12,186 bases of DNA from CAYLYP01 sp964387795. Lineage in GTDB: Bacteria; Bacteroidota; Bacteroidia; Bacteroidales; UBA7960. The DNA lies in NCBI GenBank assembly GCA_964387795.1, contig CAYLYP010000091.1, positions 1-12,186 on the forward strand. Direction: 5' to 3'. The notes beneath the pieces were generated by a model that worked only from the letters and a program-made list of their open reading frames with translations, did not search any database and was not told where the DNA came from. Position numbers and translations under genes: made by a program. Positions 1 through 6,380 of the stretch are shown here, piece by piece. Positions within the stretch are counted from its first letter, which is position 1, and each line of letters starts with the position of its first letter.

Positions 1-46
1 GAGCCAATAAATAGCATCCTTGGATGTGCTGACATAGATTCTGAAT

Positions 47-1114
47 TCATATACAAGATTTTATGAATTGAACCGAAGAAGCTTTTATGCTAACCCATAT
101 CTGACCCTTTTGTTCAATCCGAAGTTTTTCAAATGACTGATGGCTTATTTTCACAGAGACAATTACACCTATATCTACCAACACCTCCATGCCCAAAACT
201 ACTTTCGAATAGCCTGTTATCTGGCCATAATATGTGTTTAATGCTGACGATTCATTTTGTTGCTCCGACAAAATTACATCTTCTCCGGAAAATAATATAT
301 ATCCTTCTCCTTTCATTTCCTCAGTAAGTAATGAAATTCTCAGGCCTTTCCCAATTATTGCTGTTTTCAAATCTGTATCTACTGCTATTACATCAAGCTT
401 TGCTTTAAAAAAGTTTTTCATACCACAGAAATGAGCCACAAATTCATTCTCAGGTTTACTAAATACATCCTCTGCAAAACCTTGCTGCACAATTCGTCCC
501 TTATCTATTACTACAATTTGGGTCCCCAATGAAGCTGCATCAATATAGTCATGGGTAACATGGATTATGGTTTTACCTTTCTTGTGAATTTCACCAAGTA
601 ATACCCTTAGCTCATTTTTCATTTGAGGATCCAAAGATGATAAGGGCTCATCTAGCAATAATACACCAGGATCTGATGCAAGTGTCCTGGCTAATGATAC
701 CCGTTGGCTTTCTCCTCCTGATAATGTGAGTATATTTCTTTTTAACAAATGTTCTACCTCCATCAGTGCAGCAAGTTCTTTCACCTTTGCAATTCGTTCT
801 TTATAACCCACACCTCTCATCTTGAGGGGATACCATATATTTTCCTCTACAGAAAGATGAGGAAATAAAGCTTGATCCTGATATACCAATCCAATTCCCC
901 TTTGCCCCGCATTTAGTTTCGTTATATCAATACCCTTTAGTTCAATCCTTCCTGATGCTGCCCTTTTCAAACCTGATATCGTTTCAAGCAAAACCGATTT
1001 CCCAGCCCCTGAGATCCCTAATATCATTAAATACGAACCAGGTTCAACACTCAAATCCAGAGGTCCAAGCACAAAATCATCAAACTTAACCACCAATTGA
1101 TCAATCCTTAACAT
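47..1114 (-). CDS. modC: Molybdate/tungstate ABC transporter ATP-binding protein (ModC/WtpC-like)
   Basis: This 355-residue protein is the ATPase that powers oxyanion import through the permease encoded just upstream. Visible motifs are Walker A GISGAGKS (about residues 33-40), Q-loop Gln79, the ABC signature LSGGE (131-135), Walker B VLLLDEP (150-156) and the switch histidine in VTHD (His188). After the roughly 230-residue ATPase domain comes a C-terminal extension. Its last ~65 residues (from about 292, NTYYGQITGY) look like a TOBE/MOP-type oxyanion-sensing domain, as in ModC and WtpC. The length fits that family. Its start lies inside the end of the permease gene (14-nt overlap), so the two are translationally coupled. 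The divergent neighbours are all molybdenum cofactor genes, which supports molybdate or tungstate as substrate. Sequence alone does not separate Mo from W. The stop lies near the window edge, so any further downstream operon gene is not visible. Confidence 0.9.
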   Translation of the reverse strand: MLRIDQLVVKFDDFVLGPLDLSVEPGSYLMILGISGAGKSVLLETISGLKRAASGRIELKGIDITKLNAGQRGIGLVYQDQALFPHLSVEENIWYPLKMRGVGYKERIAKVKELAALMEVEHLLKRNILTLSGGESQRVSLARTLASDPGVLLLDEPLSSLDPQMKNELRVLLGEIHKKGKTIIHVTHDYIDAASLGTQIVVIDKGRIVQQGFAEDVFSKPENEFVAHFCGMKNFFKAKLDVIAVDTDLKTAIIGKGLRISLLTEEMKGEGYILFSGEDVILSEQQNESSALNTYYGQITGYSKVVLGMEVLVDIGVIVSVKISHQSFEKLRIEQKGQIWVSIKASSVQFIKSCI

Positions 1115-1889
1115 ACTTCCCTCCTTTCGTCACCAACCGCATTATAATAAATACAATTAAGCTGATGCTTATAAATATCAAGGCTGCTGGCCTGGCATAT
1201 AATAATCCAAATGAGGCAAAGCGCTCCCAGATCATCACTGGGGCAATCATCGGATGATAGGCAATAATAACAACGGCTCCGAATTCACTCATCCCCCTCG
1301 AAAACATCATGATCGCACCACTTATTATTTGTCGCATTGCCAAAGGCAGCGAAATCGTAAAAAACACTTGTAACGGGGAGGCACCCAATGTTAATGCTGC
1401 CTTTTCAAGCCGGGGGGGCACTGTTAAAAATCCATCACGGGCAGCATTAATTAAAAATGGAAGGCTTACAAATGCCATTGCTATAATAATCCCTGCTGGT
1501 GATCCAACAAAATGAAGCCCTATCACCGAACCCGCTTTTCCTATTATCGTGTCACGCGAAAAAACACCAAGCAATGCTATGCCTGCCGCTGAGTGAGGAA
1601 TAACTATTGGTAAATCAACCAGGCCGCTTACAATTCGCTTTCCAACAAATTCCCTTCTTGCCAGTAAATAAGCCAAGGGTATTGCTAATGCCCCAAATAT
1701 TAATGTAGCCAACATCGCTGTCCCTATTGTTAACCATATACTTGAGGCCAACTCCTTATCAAATCCCCTCTGAACTGCCGCTATTGGATTTTCTGCAAGA
1801 TACATTCCTGCTATTGGGGCTATTATAAAAAGTAAAATAACCCCAGACAAAAAACTAAACAAAAGCCTTACATTTCGATTCTCGAACAT
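1101..1889 (-). CDS. modB: Molybdate/tungstate ABC transporter permease (ModB/WtpB-like)
   Basis: This 262-residue polytopic inner-membrane protein should form the translocation channel for molybdate or tungstate. About six hydrophobic segments can be seen (roughly residues 8-30, 50-78, 91-111, 131-150, 186-211 and 230-252). The EAA loop that docks the ATPase is around 161-182, with the core LEKAALTLGASPLQVF. The stretches VDLPIVIPHSAAGIALL and SEFGAVVIIAYHPM resemble, from memory, archaeal ModB/WtpB permeases more than the E. coli ModB type. It overlaps the downstream ATPase gene by 14 nt. It is the first gene of its operon: nothing encoding a periplasmic binding protein lies between it and the divergent cofactor genes, although binding protein first is the usual order. 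A predicted promoter and palindrome lie upstream at about 1957-1987. The family call is firm; the Mo versus W preference is not. Confidence 0.88.
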   Translation of the reverse strand: MFENRNVRLLFSFLSGVILLFIIAPIAGMYLAENPIAAVQRGFDKELASSIWLTIGTAMLATLIFGALAIPLAYLLARREFVGKRIVSGLVDLPIVIPHSAAGIALLGVFSRDTIIGKAGSVIGLHFVGSPAGIIIAMAFVSLPFLINAARDGFLTVPPRLEKAALTLGASPLQVFFTISLPLAMRQIISGAIMMFSRGMSEFGAVVIIAYHPMIAPVMIWERFASFGLLYARPAALIFISISLIVFIIMRLVTKGGKYVKD

Positions 1890-1956
1890 TGATCTGTAAT
1901 GCTTTATTTATATTTGTACTGACCGAAACAACACATGACAATCTCAATTTAACATG

Positions 1957-1964
1957 CAAAGGTA
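1957..1964 (-). promoter_or_regulatory. Predicted -7 element for the transporter operon
   Basis: Read on the minus strand this is TACCTTTG, an exact match to the Bacteroidota TAnnTTTG -7 consensus, about 70 nt upstream of the permease start. No good TTG -33 element is seen at the usual distance. The 1969-1987 palindrome lies immediately upstream, where a bound regulator would cover the space between -33 and -7. Confidence 0.4.
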
Positions 1965-1968
1965 ATTA

Positions 1969-1987
1969 AAATAAAGTTGCTTTATTT
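1969..1987. repeat. Perfect 8-bp inverted repeat, possible operator
   Basis: The arms AAATAAAG and CTTTATTT are separated by TTG. The right arm includes the TGCTTTATT motif that recurs at 1900 and 2075. The position directly upstream of the predicted transporter -7 element suggests an operator, though AT-rich DNA produces such repeats by chance fairly often. Confidence 0.45.
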
Positions 1988-2061
1988 GTTTCATTTAAAA
2001 ACAACTCCATGTTTGAAATTCAATAATAGCGCATTAGAAAATGTAATTAAAATCTGCTGGA

Positions 2062-2085
2062 ATAATAAAACAATTGCTTTATTAT
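2062..2085. repeat. 24-nt near-perfect palindrome, possible operator
   Basis: The arms ATAATAAA (2062-2069) and TTTATTAT (2078-2085) flank a CAATTG centre. The only non-pairing position within the 24 nt is A2070 against C2077. It shares TTGCTTTATT with the palindrome at 1969-1987 and overlaps the first bases of the predicted -7 element at 2083-2090, as expected for a repressor site. Confidence 0.5.
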
Positions 2086-2090
2086 CTTTG
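2083..2090 (+). promoter_or_regulatory. Predicted -7 element for the cofactor operon
   Basis: TATCTTTG matches the Bacteroidota TAnnTTTG consensus and lies 27 nt before the start codon of the first cofactor gene. That implies a leader of only about 20 nt. A TTG at the -33 position is not clear. The element overlaps the 2062-2085 palindrome. Confidence 0.5.
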
Positions 2091-2116
2091 TAATAATTAA
2101 TTATGAATACAGGGTC

Positions 2117-2797
2117 ATGAGCAATCGATATATCAAAAACCAAAACATGTTGAGCCAGGATGAAAACCAATCCTTAAGATCGAAAAGAATTGCGGTGGTC
2201 GGCTGCGGAGGCCTTGGTGGAACAATTTTAGAACAACTTGCACGATTGGGCATTGGATATCTGAAAGCCATTGATGGGGATGTTTTTGAAGAAAGCAACC
2301 TAAACCGCCAGATATTATCTAATCCGGGAAATATTGGCAAAAGCAAAGTTGTTGAAGCCCAACTCAGAATCAATCTTGTAAACCCTGATATTGAAATTGA
2401 TGCTGTAAATTGTTTCATCAATAGCGATAACGCCCTTGCCTTGCTTAGGGGTCATGACCTGATAATGGATGCCCTTGATTCAATGGAAGGAAAAACCTTG
2501 ATTAAAAACGCTGCCAGGGAACTTGGCATCCCAATAATCTATGGTGCTATTGCCGGGTGGTACGCCCACATTGCGCTTATCTGTCCCGAAGATACTCATC
2601 TGGATTTTATTTTTGAAAGCATAGAGAACAAAGGGATTGAACAATATCTCGGTAACCCTGCCTTCACCCCTGCCCTGGCTGCCTCTATTCAGGTTTCGGA
2701 AGCAATAAAATTCCTTTGCAACAAGGGAACACTCCTTCGAAATAAAATCCTTTCAATCAATTTACTTGACAACGATTTCCAAATCATTGAGCTATAG
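2117..2797 (+). CDS. ThiF/HesA/MoeB-family ATP-dependent adenylyltransferase
   Basis: This 226-residue E1-like protein is expected to adenylate the C-terminal Gly-Gly of a small ubiquitin-like sulfur carrier such as MoaD or ThiS. A Rossmann ATP site GCGGLGG is at 29-35, followed by the acidic pair at Asp53/Asp55, the NLNRQ arginine motif (61-65), GKSK (74-77) and DALDS, with Asp121 in the place of the Mg-binding Asp of MoeB. It is shorter than E. coli MoeB (about 249 aa). It lacks the two CxxC zinc-binding pairs and has no rhodanese domain. Cys156 (in LICPED) is a candidate for a catalytic cysteine. It is first in the run of cofactor genes, so its partner is probably a MoaD-like protein, but no such carrier gene is in the window. 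A ThiS-type role is an alternative. The start is chosen because RYxxNQ resembles the usual N-terminus; the predicted promoter is just upstream. Confidence 0.85.
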   Translation: MSNRYIKNQNMLSQDENQSLRSKRIAVVGCGGLGGTILEQLARLGIGYLKAIDGDVFEESNLNRQILSNPGNIGKSKVVEAQLRINLVNPDIEIDAVNCFINSDNALALLRGHDLIMDALDSMEGKTLIKNAARELGIPIIYGAIAGWYAHIALICPEDTHLDFIFESIENKGIEQYLGNPAFTPALAASIQVSEAIKFLCNKGTLLRNKILSINLLDNDFQIIEL

Positions 2798-2849
2798 AGC
2801 CAATCATTTTTTACCTTTTAAAGTGGCTTCCACTATTAATATTATTGAT

Positions 2850-2857
2850 TACTTTTG
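2850..2857 (+). promoter_or_regulatory. Possible internal -7 element before moeA
   Basis: The 109-nt gap between the adenylyltransferase gene and moeA is the only sizeable gap in this gene run. TACTTTTG in it matches TAnnTTTG about 50 nt before the moeA start. There is no convincing TTG at -33. This could be a secondary promoter for moeA-moaA-moaC-MOSC/mogA, or chance in AT-rich DNA. Confidence 0.25.
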
Positions 2858-2906
2858 AAATTGATATCCATTTCTGGTATCAAAATTTTAAAAAAAATCA
2901 TGAAGC

Positions 2907-4082
2907 ATGATAAACTATTATAAGGCTCTTGAAATTATTAACTCCTGCGAATGCTACCCAAAGGCTGTTGAAAAAGACTTCGTTGAAAGCCTTAATTATA
3001 TCCTGGCTCAAGATGTGATTTCCGATGTTGATATGCCTCCTTTTGATAAATCTGCAGTTGACGGATATGCCTGTCGGCTGGATGATTTACAAGTGCCAAT
3101 GAAGGTTTTGGACATTATTGCAGCAGGACAGCTTTCTGCTTTTAATGTGAGCCCGGGCTCCTGCATAAAAGTCATGACAGGTTGTAAAATCCCTGAAGGC
3201 ACTGAAGCTGTTATTATGGTTGAATATACTGAAGATTTAAAAAATGGTTATATAAGGTTTACAAGGGAAAAAAGTGCCAAAAATTTTGCATTAAGAGCTG
3301 AAGAAGTAAAAAAAGGACAGATTGTTATAAGAAAAGGCACCCGTATTGAAGCACAACACCTTGCTATAATGGCAGCAGTAGGCTTAACAAAACCCAGGGT
3401 CTATCAACAGCCCAGGGTTGCTATCTTATCAACAGGTGATGAACTTGTTGAACCACAACATAGCCCTGGAGAAGGCAAAATAAGAAACAGCAATGGTTAC
3501 CAGCTCATTGCCCAGGTAGCTGCATGCAATGCAATCCCTAATTATATGGGTATCGTTCCTGATACTGAGGAGGCAACAGACAAGGCAATAAGTAAAGCAT
3601 TGGCAGAAAACGATATGGTGTTGTTAACAGGAGGGGTAAGTATGGGTGATTTTGATTTTGTCCCCCGCATCATGACAAAAAACAATGTTGAAATATTGTT
3701 TCAAAAGGTAGCTGTGAAACCTGGTAAACCAACAGTTTTTGGGAAAACATCCAAATCCTTTATTTTTGGGTTGCCAGGCAATCCCGTTTCTTCTTTTATT
3801 AATTTCGAAACATTTGTCAAACCACTTTTGTTTAAACTTATGGGCACTGAATATATTCCATTGGAAATAAAACTCCCTATGGAATCAGAATTTAAAAGAA
3901 AAACAAGCGACCGCCTTGAATGGCTACCTGTAACAATTAGCGAACACTCAACAATCATTCCGGTTTCATATCATGGTAGCGCCCACATCCATGCAATCAC
4001 TATGGCAAGAGGCATAGCACGCATACCCAAAGACGTTGAAGTAATTAAAAAAGGAGAATTAATCGATGTTAGACCGTTTTGA
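2907..4082 (+). CDS. moeA: Molybdopterin molybdenumtransferase MoeA
   Basis: MoeA inserts molybdenum (or tungsten in some organisms) into adenylated molybdopterin, releasing AMP. At 391 residues it is close to full family length. Seen in order: PPFDKSAVDGYA (44-55), the conserved N-terminal signature; the start of the MoaB/MogA-like domain at RVAILSTGDEL; TGGVSMGDFDF (241-251), the acidic metal/cofactor-site motif; VKPGKP (270-275); and FGLPGNPVSSF (287-297). A C-terminal domain IV ends in SAHIHAITMARG and a Lys-rich turn. The stop overlaps the moaA start by 17 nt, so the two are probably translationally coupled. The MogA-like partner that makes its substrate is encoded three genes downstream. 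A tiny out-of-frame ATG ORF (2900-2923) overlaps the start and is probably incidental. Confidence 0.95.
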   Translation: MINYYKALEIINSCECYPKAVEKDFVESLNYILAQDVISDVDMPPFDKSAVDGYACRLDDLQVPMKVLDIIAAGQLSAFNVSPGSCIKVMTGCKIPEGTEAVIMVEYTEDLKNGYIRFTREKSAKNFALRAEEVKKGQIVIRKGTRIEAQHLAIMAAVGLTKPRVYQQPRVAILSTGDELVEPQHSPGEGKIRNSNGYQLIAQVAACNAIPNYMGIVPDTEEATDKAISKALAENDMVLLTGGVSMGDFDFVPRIMTKNNVEILFQKVAVKPGKPTVFGKTSKSFIFGLPGNPVSSFINFETFVKPLLFKLMGTEYIPLEIKLPMESEFKRKTSDRLEWLPVTISEHSTIIPVSYHGSAHIHAITMARGIARIPKDVEVIKKGELIDVRPF

Positions 4083-4866
4083 CAGAAGAATAAACTACTT
4101 AAGAATATCGGTCACCGACCGCTGTAATTTAAGGTGCAAATATTGCATGCCAGCGGAGGGGGTAAAGCTTATCCCCCACTCTGAGATATTAAGCTATGAG
4201 GAAATTAGTGAAGTGGTAAAAGTTGTTGCTGCAATGGGAATTGACAAAATAAGGCTCACTGGAGGTGAACCTCTTGTCAGGCGCGATATCGTCCAGCTTG
4301 TAATGATGATTTCAAAGATTGAGGGAGTTAAAGATCTGGGCCTTACAACAAATGGACAGTTGCTTGAGCCATTGGCCCAAGACTTGTTTGATGCAGGGCT
4401 AAAAAGGATCAACATCAGCCTTGACACCATTGATCCTCAAAAATATACTGATATTACACGGGGAGGTGATATTTCAAATGTTTTTAAAGGCATTGATGCT
4501 GCCCGAAAAGTTGGGTTTAACCCTATTAAAATAAATTGTGTGGTCACTTCCAGGTCAGATGAACCGGAAGCGCAGAAGGTAAAAGAATATTGTAAAGAAC
4601 AAGGCTTGCAGTCCAGGTTTATCCATCAGATGAACCTGAAAACAGGAGAGTTTTCCATTGTTGAAGGGGGCTCCGGAGGCGATTGCAAATCATGCAACCG
4701 TTTAAGATTGACCTCTGATGGAAAAATTAAACCCTGCCTGTTTACAAATCTCGAATACGACATTCGAAAACTGGGCATTAAAAAAGCCATTGAAACTGCT
4801 CTTGTCAACAAACCTGAGAGAGGCTCTATTAATTTAAATAACTGCTTTAATAATATTGGGGGATAA
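4066..4866 (+). CDS. moaA: GTP 3',8-cyclase MoaA, compact form
   Basis: MoaA is the radical-SAM enzyme that rearranges GTP to 3',8-cyclo-GTP, the first step of molybdopterin synthesis. The N-terminus IDYLRISVTDR-type block (here INYLRISVTDR) leads into cluster I, CNLRCKYC (Cys20, 24, 27), then TGGEP (65-69) and TTNG (94-97). Cluster II is Cys207, Cys210 and Cys224, with the GTP-contacting NRLRLT motif between them (Arg212 and Arg214). The protein ends with the Gly-Gly tail (265-266) needed for activity in known MoaA. At 266 residues it is far below the usual ~325-340. The shortfall is internal: Cys27 to Cys207 spans 180 residues against about 230 in S. aureus MoaA, and the segment after RFIHQMN is replaced by a short GEFSIVEGGSGGD linker. 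Reading frame and ends are intact, so this looks like a compact subfamily rather than a pseudogene. Confidence 0.92.
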   Translation: MLDRFDRRINYLRISVTDRCNLRCKYCMPAEGVKLIPHSEILSYEEISEVVKVVAAMGIDKIRLTGGEPLVRRDIVQLVMMISKIEGVKDLGLTTNGQLLEPLAQDLFDAGLKRINISLDTIDPQKYTDITRGGDISNVFKGIDAARKVGFNPIKINCVVTSRSDEPEAQKVKEYCKEQGLQSRFIHQMNLKTGEFSIVEGGSGGDCKSCNRLRLTSDGKIKPCLFTNLEYDIRKLGIKKAIETALVNKPERGSINLNNCFNNIGG

Positions 4867-4877
4867 ACAAAAAAATC

Positions 4878-5345
4878 ATGTCAAAAGAATTTTCTCATAT
4901 TGATGAAAAGGGCAAAGCAAATATGGTTGATATTGGGGACAAACCAAACCAACAACGTATTGCAATTGCTTCTGGCTTTATTAGCCTGAGCCCTCAAACC
5001 ATTCATTTGATCCATGAAAACCAAATGAAAAAAGGGGATGTACTTACAGTGGCTGAAATAGCCGGAATTATGGCTGCCAAGCAAACCTCATCTCTCATTC
5101 CCCTTTGCCATCCCCTTTTGATTACTAAAGTTGAGGTGAAAACTAAAATTGAAGAAGGGGGTATTAGTGTTGAAGCCATGACACGATGTACAGGTCAAAC
5201 TGGTATTGAAATGGAAGCCTTAACTGCCGTATCAGTAGCTCTGTTGACAATCTATGATATGTGCAAAGCTGTTGACAAACAAATGGTAATACAACAGGTT
5301 AAACTCCTTTCAAAAACCAAATCAGATATTAATGAAAACTCATAA
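4878..5345 (+). CDS. moaC: Cyclic pyranopterin monophosphate synthase MoaC
   Basis: MoaC converts 3',8-cyclo-GTP from MoaA into cyclic pyranopterin monophosphate and works as a cytoplasmic hexamer. The 155-residue length is normal. Conserved blocks are visible: HIDEKGKANMVDIG (7-20), Lys68 in AAKQTSSLIPLCHP (66-79), the EMEALTAVSVALLTIYDMCKA region (112-131) containing the catalytic Asp127 and Lys130, and a C-terminal VKLLSKTKS strand. It starts 11 nt after moaA and ends 15 nt before the MOSC-MogA gene, so it is clearly part of the same transcript. Nothing is missing or unusual in the active site. Confidence 0.96.
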   Translation: MSKEFSHIDEKGKANMVDIGDKPNQQRIAIASGFISLSPQTIHLIHENQMKKGDVLTVAEIAGIMAAKQTSSLIPLCHPLLITKVEVKTKIEEGGISVEAMTRCTGQTGIEMEALTAVSVALLTIYDMCKAVDKQMVIQQVKLLSKTKSDINENS

Positions 5346-5360
5346 CTTCATTGTAGAGAT

Positions 5361-6296
5361 ATGAATAAAAAAATCATCATACGTTCAGTAAATACCTCAA
5401 CTGAAAAAGGAACGATAAAAAAACCCGTCAAGACTATCGAATTAAGCTTTAATGGCGTTGAAGGAGATGCACATAGCGGCCCATGGCACAGACAAATCAG
5501 CCTTTTAGGAAAGGAGAGCTTTGATCGTTTTCAGAAAATGGCTAATCGAAAAATTGAATTTGGGGAATTTGCTGAAAACATAACTACTGAAGGGCTTGAG
5601 CTTATTACAACTTCTCCATTGGACAGGTTTATAGGGAAAGATGTCGAATTAGAAATTACACAAATTGGCAAAGAATGCCATGGAAGTAGTTGTGCCATTT
5701 TCAGAGAAGTGGGCAATTGTGTAATGCCTAAAGAAGGGATTTTTGCAAGGGTCATCAGAACAGGAAACCTTAAAGCCGGAGATGAACTCGTTTATCAGCC
5801 CAGGCCATTTCGTTTTCAGGTAATCACTCTAAGCGACAGGGCTTTTAAAGGCGAATATGAAGACAAGAGTGGACCTGCAATAATTGAAACCTTAAACAAA
5901 CATTTTGAAAATAAAACCCGCAGTATTGAAATTGAACACCACATTATCCCCGATGACTCTATTCAACTTGAATTCCTAATTAGCAGGGCTATTGACAAGG
6001 GAACAGATGTTATTATCACATGCGGGGGCACAGGTGTGGGGGCTCGGGACATCACTGTTGATACAATAAAACCTATGCTTGATAAAGAAATACCTGGGAT
6101 TATGGAAATGATCAGGATGAAATATGGAGCAGAAAAACCACATACCCTGTTGAGTTGCTCAGTAGCTGGCCTGATTGATAATACCCTGATTTATACATTA
6201 CCGGGAAGCTTTAAAGCTGTTAATGAATATATGTCAGAAATCTTAAAAACTATGGAACATCTCATTTATATGAGACACAACTTGGATATTCATTAA
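5361..6296 (+). CDS. Fused MOSC domain and MogA/MoaB-type molybdopterin adenylyltransferase
   Basis: This 311-residue protein has two domains. Residues 1 to about 146 are a MOSC domain: VEGDAHSG (33-40), HRQISLL, GEFAENITTEGLEL, and GKECHG with candidate catalytic Cys106, then CVMPKEGIFARV. MOSC domains bind molybdenum cofactor or carry sulfur for it. Residues from about 150 are a MogA/MoaB domain with LSDRAFKGEYEDKSGP (157-172), TCGGTGVGARD (220-230) and the LPGS loop (280-283). This domain uses ATP to adenylate molybdopterin so that MoeA can insert the metal. Fusing the two suggests cofactor or sulfur hand-off between them; this is an inference. I recall similar fusions in anaerobic bacteria. 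It is the last gene of the run, followed by a strong terminator. Both domains appear intact. Confidence 0.9.
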   Translation: MNKKIIIRSVNTSTEKGTIKKPVKTIELSFNGVEGDAHSGPWHRQISLLGKESFDRFQKMANRKIEFGEFAENITTEGLELITTSPLDRFIGKDVELEITQIGKECHGSSCAIFREVGNCVMPKEGIFARVIRTGNLKAGDELVYQPRPFRFQVITLSDRAFKGEYEDKSGPAIIETLNKHFENKTRSIEIEHHIIPDDSIQLEFLISRAIDKGTDVIITCGGTGVGARDITVDTIKPMLDKEIPGIMEMIRMKYGAEKPHTLLSCSVAGLIDNTLIYTLPGSFKAVNEYMSEILKTMEHLIYMRHNLDIH

Positions 6297-6312
6297 TTTT
6301 AATCATTGATTT

Positions 6313-6352
6313 ATAAAAACAAAAAAGCCCTTTTGGGCTTTTTTGTTTTTAT
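6313..6352. terminator. Bidirectional intrinsic terminator
   Basis: An 18-bp perfect stem (6313-6330 paired with 6335-6352) with a TTTT loop has GCCC/GGGC at its top, an A-tract on one side and a T-tract on the other. It can stop transcription from the cofactor operon on the plus strand and from the convergent hydrolase on the minus strand, whose stop is 29 nt away. Confidence 0.9.
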
Positions 6353-6380
6353 TTTATGACATTATTGAGTCAACCAACTG

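Larger units (their letters stand above)
1890..2116. promoter_or_regulatory. Divergent regulatory region between the oxyanion importer and the cofactor operon
   Basis: This AT-rich 227-nt region separates the minus-strand transporter from the plus-strand cofactor genes. It carries TGCTTTATT three times on the plus strand (1900-1908, 1978-1986, 2075-2083). The second copy forms the right part of a perfect 8-bp inverted repeat with a 3-nt centre. The third lies in a 24-nt near-palindrome centred on CAATTG. Promoter-like -7 elements sit next to both palindromes. I see no obvious molybdenum cofactor riboswitch fold and no coding sequence. The operator function is inferred from geometry and gene context. 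Confidence 0.55.

Noticed and set aside
1909..1916. TATATTTG with TTG at 1889 as an additional plus-strand promoter for the cofactor operon
   Set aside because: The spacing of 17 nt is short, the leader would be about 190 nt, and the element at 2083-2090 is better placed; kept only as part of the repeat observation.
1890..2116. Molybdenum cofactor riboswitch in the divergent region
   Set aside because: The region is very AT-rich, lacks the GC-paired multi-stem structure expected of that RNA, and the predicted cofactor-operon leader is only about 20 nt.
2101..2421. 106-aa minus-strand ORF opposite the adenylyltransferase gene
   Set aside because: It is antisense to a clear ThiF-family gene with intact motifs, its composition is not protein-like for this genome, and no promoter is seen.
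4066..4866. MoaA as a truncated or frameshifted pseudogene because of its short length
   Set aside because: The frame is open, both ends match the family (LRISVTDRCNLRC start, Gly-Gly end), and all six cluster cysteines and NRLRL are present; the shortening is internal and clean.
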